A stretch of DNA of 42,030 nucleotides from an uncultured delta proteobacterium (GTDB lineage Bacteria; Myxococcota_A; Polyangia; Polyangiales; Ga0077539): positions 1-42,030 of the forward strand of contig CAIMWA010000300.1 in assembly GCA_903845045.1 (NCBI GenBank). Direction: 5' to 3'. Both the position numbers and the translations under genes were made by a program. The notes beneath the pieces are model-generated. The model did not search any database, was not told where the DNA came from, and worked only from the letters and a program-made list of their open reading frames with translations. Below, piece after piece: positions 1 through 6,550 of this stretch. Every line of letters starts with the position of its first letter. Position 1 is the first letter of the stretch.

Positions 1-59
1 GGATGCCATCCGAGGTGTAGAGCTCCACTCGGCCCGCGTGTCAATGGTTTACGCCTATG

Positions 60-72
60 CCCCCCCCCCCCC
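60..72. repeat. 13-base poly-C tract behind the alcohol dehydrogenase gene
   Basis: An uninterrupted run of 13 C (poly-G in the sense of the flanking minus-strand gene) starts 5 bp beyond the stop codon of the alcohol dehydrogenase. A second run of 12 C lies in the same relative place behind the OYE gene at 3696-3707. It is non-coding here. Such tracts are slippage-prone and could also hold a sequencing length error. Confidence 0.8.
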
Positions 73-77
73 GCGCC

Positions 78-1133
78 TCAGCCGGCGTCGCGCAGGCTCG
101 CGAGGTCGATGACGAAGCGGTAGCGCACGTCGCTCTTCAGCACGCGCTCGTAGGCTTCGTTGATCTTCTCGATGGAGATCACCTCGACGTCCGAGACGAT
201 GCCGTGCTTCGCGCAGTGGTCGAGCATCTCCTGCGTCTCGGCGATGCCGCCGATGAGCGACCCCGCGAGGCGACGATTGCCGCCGATGAGCGCGAACGCG
301 GGCACCGCCGACGGCGTCGGGGGAACGCCCACGACGACCATGGTCCCGCGCACCGCGAGGAGGCCGAGGTACGGGCCGTACTCGTGCTGCGCCGACACCG
401 TGTCGATGATGAAGTTCAGCTTTCCACGGACGCTCTCGAGGGAGGCCGCGTCGGTGGTCACCTTGAAGTGGTCGGCCCCGAGGCGGCGCGCGTCGGCCTC
501 CTTCGACGCCGACGTGCTCAGCACCGTCACCTCGGCGCCCATGGACTTCGCGAGCTTCACGGCCATGTGCCCGAGGCCGCCGAGGCCCACGACGCCGACG
601 CGGTCGCCGGCCTTGACGTTCCACTGGCGCAGCGGCGAGTACGTGGTGATGCCCGCGCAGAGCAGCGGCGCCGCGCCGGCCGGATCGAGTCCGTCGGGCA
701 CGCGCACGACGTAGCGCTCGTCGACGACGACGTGCGTCGCGTAGCCGCCGAAGGTCGGCGTCGTGCGGTCCATCTCGGTGCCGTTGTACGTGAACGCGGG
801 ACCGGCCTCGCAGAACTGCTCGAGCCCTTCACCGCAGGGCCCGCACGCGCGGCACGAGTCGACCATGCACCCGACGCCGACGAGGTCGCCGACGTGGAAC
901 TTCGACGCTGCGCTGCCGACCCGGGTGACGCGCCCGACGATCTCGTGGCCCGGCACCATGGGGAACATCGCACCGCCCCACTCGTCGCGCGCCTGGTGGA
1001 TGTCGGAGTGACAGACGCCGCAGAACAGCACGTCGATGGCGACGTCGTGGGCGCCCGGCGCGCGGCGCTCGACGGTCATCGGGGCGAGCGGTGCGTGGGC
1101 GGCGGGGGTTCCCCAGGCTCGAGTGGTGGACAT
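78..1133 (-). CDS. Zinc-dependent NAD(P) alcohol dehydrogenase, YahK/CAD-like
   Basis: Medium-chain dehydrogenase of 351 residues that should reduce aldehydes to alcohols (cinnamyl-alcohol/YahK type) with NADPH in the cytosol. Visible motifs: catalytic zinc ligands C41, H63 (GHE) and C159; four-Cys structural zinc site C94, C97, C100, C108; Rossmann motif GLGGLG at 183-188. Length fits the family (about 350). The ATG at 1133 is chosen because AGGAG lies 9 nt upstream and family homology begins there; a start 60 nt further upstream would add a basic tail with no family character. It is transcribed divergently from an SDR 209 bp away, so the two may share a regulatory region. The exact substrate cannot be read from sequence. 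Confidence 0.92.
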   Translation of the reverse strand: MSTTRAWGTPAAHAPLAPMTVERRAPGAHDVAIDVLFCGVCHSDIHQARDEWGGAMFPMVPGHEIVGRVTRVGSAASKFHVGDLVGVGCMVDSCRACGPCGEGLEQFCEAGPAFTYNGTEMDRTTPTFGGYATHVVVDERYVVRVPDGLDPAGAAPLLCAGITTYSPLRQWNVKAGDRVGVVGLGGLGHMAVKLAKSMGAEVTVLSTSASKEADARRLGADHFKVTTDAASLESVRGKLNFIIDTVSAQHEYGPYLGLLAVRGTMVVVGVPPTPSAVPAFALIGGNRRLAGSLIGGIAETQEMLDHCAKHGIVSDVEVISIEKINEAYERVLKSDVRYRFVIDLASLRDAG

Positions 1134-1342
1134 GGTCGAAGGCTCCTGTACTCGCCGGTTGCAGAGGGATGGGCCGCCGGCGCGGCGGCGCACCGTAGCT
1201 CCGCGAACACCGTCGGTCCAAGGCGACGCGCGCGGAGGTGGACGGGTGTTTCGTGATCGACGCGTGGCGTCGCGACGGCGTGGCGCTAGCCTCCGCGGCC
1301 GCGACCATGGCGCGACGCACCGATCGAAGGGAGACCGACACG
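1134..1342. promoter_or_regulatory. Divergent intergenic region between adh and SDR genes
   Basis: This 209-bp region must hold both promoters. A -10-like TAGCCT is at 1287-1292 on the plus strand, about 50 nt before the SDR start. No convincing operator palindrome was seen. Confidence 0.4.
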
Positions 1343-2179
1343 ATGAACACGGCTGCAGGGAAGACGGTGTTGGTGACGGGCGCGAGCGACGGCATCGGCC
1401 GCGAGACCGCCGTCGCGCTCGCGCGGCGCGGGGCCCGCGTGGTGGCCCACGGACGAAGCCTCGAGCGCGTCGCCGGCACCGTCGCGGCGCTTCGCGAGCT
1501 CCGCCCCGACGCCGCCCTCGAGCCCCTCGTGCTCGACCTCTCGCGCCTCGACGACGTTCGCGGTGCCGGCGCCGAGCTCGCTCGCCGCGGCGTCGCCGTC
1601 GACGTGGTGATCCACAACGCAGGAGTGTTCATGCGCGAGCGGCAGCGCTCCGCCGACGGCTTCGAGATGACCCTCGCCGTGAACTACCTCGCTCCCTTCG
1701 TCTTGTCTCACGTGCTTCTGCGCGCGGCGGGCGGGGCCTCGCTCGCGCGCATCGTGAACGTGAGCTCCATCGCGCACGGACGCGGCGCCATCGACCTCGA
1801 CGACCTCTCCTTCGAGCGTCGCGGCTTCGACCCCTACGGCACCTACGCGGCGTCGAAGCTGGCCCTCGTGATGTTCACCGCCGAGGCCGCGCGCCGCATC
1901 GGCCGTCGCCCGACGGTGAACGCGCTGCACCCCGGCGTCGTGTCGACGAAGCTGCTCACCGAAGGGTTCGGCGTGCAGGGACCCGACTCCCTCGCCAAAG
2001 GAGCCGCCACCTCGGTGCGCCTCGCCCTCGACGAGGACGTCGCCAACACCACCGGCGGATACTTCAGCGACGGTCGGCCCGCGCGCACGCACCCCGCCGT
2101 CGCCGACGCCGCGCTGCTGCGACAGCTCTACGAGCGCACCGCCGCGATGACGGGCACGGACCCGCTGCCGGCCGGCTGA
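1343..2179 (+). CDS. Short-chain dehydrogenase/reductase (retinol-dehydrogenase-like)
   Basis: Classical SDR of 278 residues. Nucleotide-binding TGASDGIG at 12-19, NAG at 92-94, structural Asn in the NYLAP segment, catalytic Ser in NVSSI near 139-143 and the YAASK pair Y168/K172 are all present, so it should be an active NAD(P)-dependent oxidoreductase. The body resembles the long-C-terminus retinol dehydrogenase/WWOX-type subgroup. The ATG at 1343 is preferred because AAGGGAG lies just upstream and the Rossmann strand follows directly; the open frame extends 105 nt further upstream without family character. Convergent with the S74 lipoprotein gene. Substrate unknown. Confidence 0.9.
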   Translation: MNTAAGKTVLVTGASDGIGRETAVALARRGARVVAHGRSLERVAGTVAALRELRPDAALEPLVLDLSRLDDVRGAGAELARRGVAVDVVIHNAGVFMRERQRSADGFEMTLAVNYLAPFVLSHVLLRAAGGASLARIVNVSSIAHGRGAIDLDDLSFERRGFDPYGTYAASKLALVMFTAEAARRIGRRPTVNALHPGVVSTKLLTEGFGVQGPDSLAKGAATSVRLALDEDVANTTGGYFSDGRPARTHPAVADAALLRQLYERTAAMTGTDPLPAG

Positions 2180-2229
2180 ACGCGTCGACGCGACGGAGAC
2201 ACCGCGCCAAGGGCGGGGGCGTTCGTGAG

Positions 2230-3213
2230 CTACCGCGTGACCGGTGCACCGCGACCCGGCGCGCGCCCCTCGAGCTGCGTCACCCGTCGCTCCAGCGCTC
2301 GGATCGTGCGGTCCTGCGACTGCACCGTCGCGACGAGCAGGCTCGTGAAGCCGTAGAGGTCCACCTGGCTGCGCTCGGGGTCCACCGCGAAGCCGTGCGG
2401 CTGATCCTCGAGGATGAAGCCGAGTCGACGGCGCTGCCCGTCCATCCCGGGATGCTCATAGAAGTACGTCGCGAGCCGCGTCGCGCGAAGCTGCGCGGCC
2501 AGCGCGTCGGCCTCCGCGGGCGAGACGTAGGCGATGTCGCGCTTCAAGCGTCGCGTGGAGATGGGACAGTTCTCGAAGGTCCCTCGCACCCACACGCCGT
2601 CGGTGCACTGCAGCGCGCCGCCGGGGCTGTTGCACCCGTACTCGCAGCGCCGCCCCTCGTTGGCGCAGGCGTCGCCGAGCCGCGGCGACACCGCCGGACA
2701 GCCCGCCGGCGCCGCGTTGCATTGCCACACCGGCGGACGCGTGCAGGTTCCCACCGGAAACGCCACGCACGGCGTGCACTCGCAGAACGACCCGCCCACG
2801 GTGCACACCGCGCCCGGCGCCGCGCACGACCCCGCCGCATCGAGCGTCGCCGGACACTGCGCCGCAGGCGGCGGGCTGGCGCACCAGGGATGCTCCGAAG
2901 GCGTCGCCTCGGGCTGCACGCGCCACACGGTGCCGTCGCAGTACACCACCGCCCGGCACTCGCGGCGCGGGTCCGTGCCGTACTCGCACGTGATCGCCGT
3001 CGTGCACGGCACTCCGTCCGCCGGCTGCGTCGACGGACACCGCGAGGCCCCCGCATCCGCCACGGCGGGAGCGTCCGCCGATCCATCGCGCGCCGCATCG
3101 ACCGCGGGAGGCCCGTCGGATCCAGCGTCCACGGCGGCGTCGTTGCCCGTCACCGTGGTGCTGCATCCGACGAGCAGCAGCCCCGCGCATCCCCATCGCC
3201 ACAGGTCGTTCAT
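2230..3213 (-). CDS. Cys-rich lipoprotein with C-terminal S74 intramolecular-chaperone domain
   Basis: Predicted lipoprotein of 327 residues: lipobox LLVGC with Cys17, then an Asp/Ala/Pro-rich linker (about 24-56), a Cys-rich region (59-216, about 20 Cys) and a C-terminal domain (about 219-315) that looks like the peptidase S74 chaperone of phage tailspikes and endosialidases. The last shows STRRLKRDI at 219-227, LGFILED at 264-270, VDLYGFTSLL near 284-293 and a terminal helix (RALERRVTQLE) able to form a trimeric coiled coil. Ser219 and Lys224 have the spacing of the Ser/Lys dyad known from endosialidase self-cleavage. By inference it trimerises outside the cell and sheds its chaperone. No tail or phage genes lie near. 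ATG at 3213 has no strong ribosome site. Confidence 0.75.
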   Translation of the reverse strand: MNDLWRWGCAGLLLVGCSTTVTGNDAAVDAGSDGPPAVDAARDGSADAPAVADAGASRCPSTQPADGVPCTTAITCEYGTDPRRECRAVVYCDGTVWRVQPEATPSEHPWCASPPPAAQCPATLDAAGSCAAPGAVCTVGGSFCECTPCVAFPVGTCTRPPVWQCNAAPAGCPAVSPRLGDACANEGRRCEYGCNSPGGALQCTDGVWVRGTFENCPISTRRLKRDIAYVSPAEADALAAQLRATRLATYFYEHPGMDGQRRRLGFILEDQPHGFAVDPERSQVDLYGFTSLLVATVQSQDRTIRALERRVTQLEGRAPGRGAPVTR

Positions 3214-3237
3214 GGGGCGAGGATGAACCCTGCGCCC

Positions 3238-3540
3238 TCAGCGCGTCACGTTGCGGTTCGTCGGCGTCTTCGCCGCCGCGCGGGCCTTCACGGCTTCGAT
3301 GAAGGCCTCGAGCGCCGTCGTCGGCTCGAGCCGCCAGCCGCCGGGAACGATGAGCGACACCGACCCGCCGACGTCGTGCGCGGCCTCGTAGAGCACCTCC
3401 TCCTTGTCGAGGGACCACATGTACTCCGGGTCCTGCCCGACCATGCGCACGAAGGAGATGTCCTCGAAGCCGACGCGCGTCTCCGCGGGCGTCCGAAAGT
3501 CGTCGACCCAGAACGGCCCGAGCTTCGTGTCGAAGTGCAT
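3238..3540 (-). CDS. Hypothetical small protein, 100 residues
   Basis: Not recognised. It is an acidic, apparently soluble protein without signal peptide or membrane segment, with an aromatic-rich first half (LGPFWVDDF at 7-15) and a C-terminal Ala/Lys-rich helix. It is kept as a gene because the start ATG at 3540 is preceded by TAGCGT only 6 nt upstream, the same promoter geometry seen at other genes here, and because base composition by codon position looks coding. It lies 24 bp upstream (in its own direction) of the S74 lipoprotein gene and could be co-transcribed with it. Confidence 0.6.
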   Translation of the reverse strand: MHFDTKLGPFWVDDFRTPAETRVGFEDISFVRMVGQDPEYMWSLDKEEVLYEAAHDVGGSVSLIVPGGWRLEPTTALEAFIEAVKARAAAKTPTNRNVTR

Positions 3541-3546
3541 GCAACG

Positions 3547-3552
3547 ACGCTA
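3547..3552 (-). promoter_or_regulatory. -10-like TAGCGT, 6 nt before a start codon
   Basis: TAGCGT on the minus strand with a 6-nt gap to the ATG at 3540. A transcript starting about 7 nt downstream of the box would be leaderless. Confidence 0.4.
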
Positions 3553-3569
3553 CCGCCGTTGCCGTCCCA

Positions 3570-3699
3570 GGGGACGGTTTCAACAAGTTGCCATTCCGGT
3601 CCCACCGGAATTCGTCCGACGCGAAAACCTTGAAATCAAGCGATTCTGGAAATCAGAATTCCGGTCCCACCAAAATGTTGAAATGTTGAAACCGTCCCC
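3570..3699. repeat. REP/MITE-like palindromic element with GGGGAC ends
   Basis: A 130-bp non-coding element bounded by a perfect 16-bp inverted repeat: ggggacggtttcaaca at 3570-3585 and its complement at 3684-3699. Inside are nested palindromes: attccggt/accggaat (3593-3600 and 3604-3611), accggaattc/gaattccggt (3604-3613 and 3656-3665), cttg-aaat-caag (3629-3640) and attctg-gaaat-cagaat (3643-3659), plus a 14-bp direct repeat attccggtcccacc (3593 and 3658). It is clearly more AT-rich than its surroundings. The GGGGAC ends resemble RAYT-associated REP palindromes; no transposase is present in the window. Confidence 0.75.
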
Positions 3700-3707
3700 C
3701 CCCCCCC
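3696..3707. repeat. 12-base poly-C tract behind the OYE gene
   Basis: A run of 12 C overlaps the outer edge of the palindromic element and ends 6 bp before the OYE stop codon, mirroring the 13-C run at 60-72. Confidence 0.75.
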
Positions 3708-3713
3708 GAGCGT

Positions 3714-4790
3714 TCAGCCCATCGCCGGGTAGTCGATGTACCCGTGCTCCCCGCCGCCGTACATCGTCGCGCGGTCCGGCGCGGCGAGCGCTGCTCCCTT
3801 CGCGAAGCGCGCCACGAGGTCGGGGTTGGCGATGAACAGCGTCGCGAAGGACACGAGCTGCGCGCGCCCCTCGACCAGCACCGCCTCGGCGCGGTCGCGG
3901 TCGTAGCCGCCGTTGGTGACGATGGTCCCGCGGTACAGCGGACCGAAGGTGCCCAGGGCGTCCTTGGGCCACGTCGGAAAAGCGTCGAGCGGAAACAACG
4001 CCTGCATCAAGTGCAGATACGCCAGCGGGAGCTCGTTGAGCCGCCCGATGAGGTGTCCGAAGAGCGCCACCGGATCGGAGTCGACCATTCCATTGTAGGG
4101 AACGAGCGGCGAGAGCCGGATGCCCGCGCGGCCCGGTCCCCACACGGCGACGAGCTCGGTCATGACCTCGAGGACGAAGCGGCAGCGGTTGTGGATGCTC
4201 CCGCCGTACTCGTCGGTGCGATGGTTCGCGCCGTCGACGAGGAACTGGTTCGGAAGATATCCGAAGGCGCCGTGCAGCTCGACGCCGTCGAAGCCTGCGG
4301 CCTTGGCGTGCTCCGCCGCGGAACGGTAGTCGGCCACGGTGGCGCGGACCTCGTCCGTCGTGAGCGCCCGCGGCACCTCGTAGTCCTGCGGTCCCGCCGA
4401 GGTGAAATGCTTCTGGCCCTCGATGCGGATCGCCGACGGCGCCACCGGCAGCGCCCCGCCGCGCACCAGCGAGTGCCCGACGCGCCCGGTGTGCCAGAGC
4501 TGCGCGAAGATCGTGCCCCCAGCGGCGTGCACGGCGTTCGTGACGGTGCGCCACGCCGCGACGTGCTCCGGCGTGAAGAGCCCCGGCGTGAGCGGGCTGC
4601 CGAGCGCCTCGCGGGAGATGTTGATTCCCTCGCTGACGATGAGTCCGGCGGTGGCGCGCTGTCCGTAATACGTCGCCTGCATCGGACCGACGACACCCTC
4701 GGCGTCGGCGCGGCTGCGGGTCATCGGCGCCATCACGACGCGGTTGTGCAAGGCGAGGTCTCCAACGTGAACGGACTCGAGAAGCTTCAT
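3714..4790 (-). CDS. Old yellow enzyme family flavin oxidoreductase (alkene reductase, NemA-like)
   Basis: FMN/NAD(P)H-dependent ene-reductase of 358 residues, the usual size. Family segments seen: VVMAPMTRSRA at 18-28, GGTIFAQLWHTGR near 91-103, HGAFGYLPNQF at 173-183 and DEYGGSIHNRCRF near 193-205. OYEs reduce activated alkenes, quinones and nitro-esters, fitting its neighbours pirin and MarR in an electrophile-response cluster. Odd point: the substrate-anchoring pair is normally His-x-x-Asn or His-x-x-His; here it is H173 with Phe at 176, while the proton-donor Tyr (Y178) is kept. ATG at 4790 chosen from family homology. It lies 50 bp behind the pirin gene. Confidence 0.93.
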   Translation of the reverse strand: MKLLESVHVGDLALHNRVVMAPMTRSRADAEGVVGPMQATYYGQRATAGLIVSEGINISREALGSPLTPGLFTPEHVAAWRTVTNAVHAAGGTIFAQLWHTGRVGHSLVRGGALPVAPSAIRIEGQKHFTSAGPQDYEVPRALTTDEVRATVADYRSAAEHAKAAGFDGVELHGAFGYLPNQFLVDGANHRTDEYGGSIHNRCRFVLEVMTELVAVWGPGRAGIRLSPLVPYNGMVDSDPVALFGHLIGRLNELPLAYLHLMQALFPLDAFPTWPKDALGTFGPLYRGTIVTNGGYDRDRAEAVLVEGRAQLVSFATLFIANPDLVARFAKGAALAAPDRATMYGGGEHGYIDYPAMG

Positions 4791-4840
4791 GGTCGTTCTT
4801 TCGGTGCTTGGGATATGGGAAACGATGGGTGAAGTCGCGA

Positions 4841-5698
4841 TTACCGTGTGATCGTGCCGAGCCGGCCGTGTCGGTAATCTTCGATGGCCTCTTGGATCTC
4901 GCGCTCGGTGTTCATCACGAACGGCCCGTACTGAACGACGGGCTCGCGCAGCGGCACGCCGGAGAGCACCAGGGCCTGCGCGCCCTCGCGGGCCTCGAAG
5001 GACACCGCGTCGCCCTCGGCGAGCACCGCGAGCTGGCCTGCGCGAAGCTCCCTGCCCGCCACGAGCACGGCGCCCTCGAAGACGTAGACGTACGCGGTGT
5101 GCTCCCGAGGCAAGGGCACGTCGACGCGCGCGCCGGCGGCGAAGGTCCAGTGGTGATAGCTGATGGGGGTGCGGGTCTCGATGACGGCGCGCACGCCGAG
5201 GGCCTCGCCGGCGATGACCTTCACCGTGGCCAGCCCGTCGGGCGTAGTGGCCGTGGGGATCGTCGCCCGCGGGATCTCCTGGTACCGCGGCGCCATCATC
5301 TTGTCGCGCGCCGGAAGGTTCACCCACAGCTGAAACCCGTGCACGCGCCCGCCCTCGCTCTGCATCCGCCGTGAAGGCATCTCCGAGTGGATGATCCCGC
5401 GCCCGGCGGTCATCCACTGCACGTCGCCGGCGGCGAGGCGCCCGCGGTGCCCCGCGGAGTCCTCGTGCTCGGTCTCGCCCTCGAGCACGTACGTCACGGT
5501 CTCGAAGCCCCGGTGCGGGTGGTCCGGCGCGCCCACGGCCTGGCCCGGCGCGTAGTCCACGGGCCCCATCTCGTCGAGCATGAGAAAGGGATCAGCATGC
5601 GGAAAACCCCGCGTCGGGAACGGCCTGCGCACGACGAAGCCGGCGCCCTCCTGCTGACGATGCGACGTGATGACCTGCACGACGGAACGAACTTCCAT
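4841..5698 (-). CDS. Pirin family protein (cupin, possible quercetinase)
   Basis: Bicupin pirin of 285 residues. The N-terminal cupin has the full metal site: H60 and H62 in PDHPHRGFE, H104 and E106 in GIIHSEMP. Bacterial pirins act as iron proteins; some oxidise quercetin and others modulate redox metabolism, so the exact role is open. The ATG at 5698 is preferred over the GTG at 5707 because GGAG sits 8 nt before it. The gene lies between a marR gene 95 bp upstream and an OYE gene 50 bp downstream on the same strand, a common arrangement for quinone/electrophile defence. Confidence 0.93.
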   Translation of the reverse strand: MEVRSVVQVITSHRQQEGAGFVVRRPFPTRGFPHADPFLMLDEMGPVDYAPGQAVGAPDHPHRGFETVTYVLEGETEHEDSAGHRGRLAAGDVQWMTAGRGIIHSEMPSRRMQSEGGRVHGFQLWVNLPARDKMMAPRYQEIPRATIPTATTPDGLATVKVIAGEALGVRAVIETRTPISYHHWTFAAGARVDVPLPREHTAYVYVFEGAVLVAGRELRAGQLAVLAEGDAVSFEAREGAQALVLSGVPLREPVVQYGPFVMNTEREIQEAIEDYRHGRLGTITR

Positions 5699-5793
5699 GA
5701 CCAGCACTCCATGGCGCGCAACGAGACCCTCGACGGAGCGGACGCGCGCGGTACGCTCGGTGCCTTCGCGAGACGACGAACGCTCGCCCGGTG

Positions 5794-6306
5794 TCAGCCC
5801 GAACCCTCGTCGACCTCGGCAAGCTTCGCCTCGGCAGACCTACCTAGCTTCTTCAGAAGCCGAAGCAACGTCGCACGCTCCGGCGCGGTGAGCGCTTCGG
5901 CGGTGCCGTCCATGACCCGCTGATGGCCGGCGAAGGCGCGCTCGATGAGCGCCCGGCCCCGCGCCGTGAGCGACACCACGACGCTGCGGCGATCGTCGGC
6001 GGAGGCGCTGCGCGCGACGAGGCCGCGAAGCTCCAGCCGGTCGACGGCGGAGGTGATGGCGCCGCTGGTCAGCTCGATGCGCTTGCCGATGGCGCTCACC
6101 GCCTGCGGACCGCGGTGCAGAAGCATCTCCATCGTCGCGAAGTCCGAGAGGCACAGGTCCATGGCCCCGACGCTGCGCGCGGCGTGGCGCGCGAGGGCGC
6201 GGTGGGCCTTCATCAGCACCAGCCACAGGTGCGTGCCCGACACCGCCGCCGCCGTGACCTCGCCCTCCACTGCTGCCGATGTGGTCCGTCGAGCCATGTG
6301 AACCAT
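5794..6306 (-). CDS. MarR family transcriptional regulator
   Basis: Winged-helix regulator of 170 residues, slightly long because of a roughly 25-residue N-terminal extension. Recognition helix and wing are clear (ELTSGAITSAVDRLELRGLV, then SADDRRSVVVSLTARGRAL). Such dimers repress their own operon and release DNA on binding phenolic ligands or on thiol oxidation. Context predicts control of the pirin and OYE genes just downstream. The start is uncertain between ATG at 6306 and ATG at 6297; neither has a clear ribosome site. Two tandem palindromes directly upstream fit autorepression. Confidence 0.9.
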   Translation of the reverse strand: MVHMARRTTSAAVEGEVTAAAVSGTHLWLVLMKAHRALARHAARSVGAMDLCLSDFATMEMLLHRGPQAVSAIGKRIELTSGAITSAVDRLELRGLVARSASADDRRSVVVSLTARGRALIERAFAGHQRVMDGTAEALTAPERATLLRLLKKLGRSAEAKLAEVDEGSG

Positions 6307-6333
6307 CTTGACGTCGAGTTACTTGATGTCAAG
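6307..6333. promoter_or_regulatory. Tandem palindromes, probable MarR operator
   Basis: Two 12-bp near-palindromes, cttgacgtcgag (6307-6318) and cttgatgtcaag (6322-6333), fit the shared form CTTGAYRTCRAG with centres 15 bp apart. They abut the marR start codon, where repressor binding would block transcription. No copy was seen before the pirin or OYE genes. Confidence 0.5.
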
Positions 6334-6455
6334 GCATGTGGGCGTCGATTTCTGCACGCGCCCCTTCGCCACCGCGCCGCGAGGCTCCTTCGGGCGCAGG
6401 CATTTCGCTTGCGACCCGCGACGCGACGCGATGACAGTCGCGCCTCGAACCTTCG

Positions 6456-6461
6456 TAGCGT
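6456..6461 (+). promoter_or_regulatory. -10-like TAGCGT before the upstream small ORF
   Basis: TAGCGT lies 11 nt before the ATG of the 25-codon ORF at 6473, with GAGGTGAG between them as a possible ribosome site. Confidence 0.4.
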
Positions 6462-6472
6462 CGAGGTGAGCG

Positions 6473-6550
6473 ATGTCGAGCGACGGCATGAACTTTTCCG
6501 AGGTCGCACAGCAGATCCACGCCGTGCGCCTCGGCGCCCCGTCGACGTGA
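6473..6550 (+). CDS. 25-residue upstream ORF coupled to the membrane protein gene
   Basis: Small ORF starting ATG TCG AGC GAC and ending TGA. Support: a GAGGTGAG ribosome site just upstream, a TAGCGT -10-like box 11 nt before the start, and its stop codon overlapping the GTG of the next gene as GTGA (6547-6550). The downstream GTG lacks a ribosome site of its own, as expected if ribosomes re-initiate. The peptide has no signal or membrane segment and no recognised family. It could be a leader peptide whose translation sets expression of the membrane protein. This is inference; the peptide may be unstable. Confidence 0.45.
   Translation: MSSDGMNFSEVAQQIHAVRLGAPST

Noticed and set aside
1036..3633. 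865-residue open frame on the plus strand
   Set aside because: Arg-rich shadow running over the SDR in another frame and antisense to the S74 lipoprotein; no domain or ribosome site.
3570..3699. Element considered as an intrinsic terminator or a CRISPR remnant
   Set aside because: The repeat units are palindromic and unequal in spacing, without constant spacers; the structure is too complex for a simple terminator.
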